DNA of 5,374 nt, taken from assembly GCA_035649235.1 (NCBI GenBank), contig DASRJX010000198.1:1-5374 (forward strand), read 5' to 3'. The notes under the pieces are model-generated. The model did no database searches. It saw only the letters and a program-made list of their open reading frames with translations, and was not told the DNA's origin. Both the position numbers and the translations under genes were made by a program. Shown here one piece after another: positions 5,198 to 5,374 of this stretch. Each line of letters starts with the position of its first letter. The stretch's first letter is position 1. The stretch is from DASRJX01 sp035649235 (GTDB lineage Bacteria; Acidobacteriota; Polarisedimenticolia; Gp22-AA2).

Positions 5198-5374
5198 TTG
5201 CTGGATGAAGCGACCCTTCTGGAGCATTGCCGCCGGGGCGATGACCTCGCCTGGGAGGCGCTGGTGCGCCTCTACCAGTCCCGCGTCTATGCCGTGGCGC
5301 TCCACTACATGCGGAACGCGGAGGAGGCGCGCGACGTGGCGCAGGACATCTTCGTCCGCATCTACCAGCGGCTC
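5198..5374 (+). CDS. ECF-type RNA polymerase sigma factor, N-terminal part (continues past the window)
   Basis: This is the start of an extracytoplasmic-function sigma-70 factor, which directs core RNA polymerase to a dedicated promoter set. The visible 59 residues are sigma region 2: LLDEATLLEHCRRGDDLAWEALV is the usual opening helix (typically LV-x-RCRRGDE-x-AWE-x-LV). RLYQSRVYAVALHYMRNAEEARDVAQDIFVRIYQRL carries the region 2.2 core-binding signature, with A-x-D-x-x-QD-x-F. The rest of region 2 and region 4 lie beyond the right edge. The start is uncertain. TTG at 5198 with GGAG 6 nt upstream gives a family-like N-terminus. ATG at 5072 is in frame, has its own GGAG, and would add 42 residues unlike any sigma domain, so I prefer TTG. 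No anti-sigma gene is visible; it may follow outside. The class within the ECF family cannot be told from this part. Confidence 0.85.
   Translation, partial: MLDEATLLEHCRRGDDLAWEALVRLYQSRVYAVALHYMRNAEEARDVAQDIFVRIYQRL

Noticed and set aside
4343..5305. A 320-codon minus-strand open frame taken as one gene
   Set aside because: Only the piece around 4910-4990 looks like protein (transposase block). The rest is antisense to the sigma gene or out of frame with the secreted-protein gene.

Overview
The window is GC-rich bacterial chromosomal DNA with no tRNA, rRNA or CRISPR array. Nearly every third codon position in the real genes is G or C. The gene mix (PAS-GGDEF-EAL sensor, a zinc-ribbon protein of unknown function, a cysteine-rich secreted protein, an ECF sigma factor, a decayed IS relic) suggests a free-living soil or sediment bacterium, perhaps an uncultured Acidobacteriota or Myxococcota-like lineage. 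This placement is inference from style and protein families, not a marker gene.

Layout. Positions 1-1826 (+) hold the 3' part of a c-di-GMP signalling protein that enters from the left edge. It converges, with an 18 bp gap, on 1845-2480 (-), a zinc-ribbon protein of unknown function. A 107 bp divergent spacer (2481-2587) carries a nested inverted repeat. Next comes a likely two-gene transcription unit on +: a three-helix GlsB/YeaQ/YmgE-type membrane protein (2588-2836), then 15 bp later a YaiI/YqxD (DUF188) PIN-like protein (2852-3310). After its stop, 3311-3439 stays open in the same frame with coding-like codon use and a weak NfeD-like pattern, possibly a gene remnant. A GC hairpin lies in this convergent spacer.

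Positions 3544-4638 (-) encode an exported protein with twelve cysteines, six of them in three C-x(10/11)-C units. Upstream of it, 4815-5056 (-) contains what reads as a frameshifted C-terminal fragment of an IS91-type Y2 transposase. The window ends inside an ECF sigma factor on + (from about 5198), preceded by a strong GC hairpin close to its Shine-Dalgarno sequence.

Working together: only 2588-3310 looks like an operon. The other genes are single units in alternating orientation, and nothing in the sequence ties the c-di-GMP enzyme, the secreted protein and the sigma factor into one system. The points most worth a second look are the triple C-x(10/11)-C module, the transposase relic, the nested inverted repeat, and the post-stop coding-like stretch.
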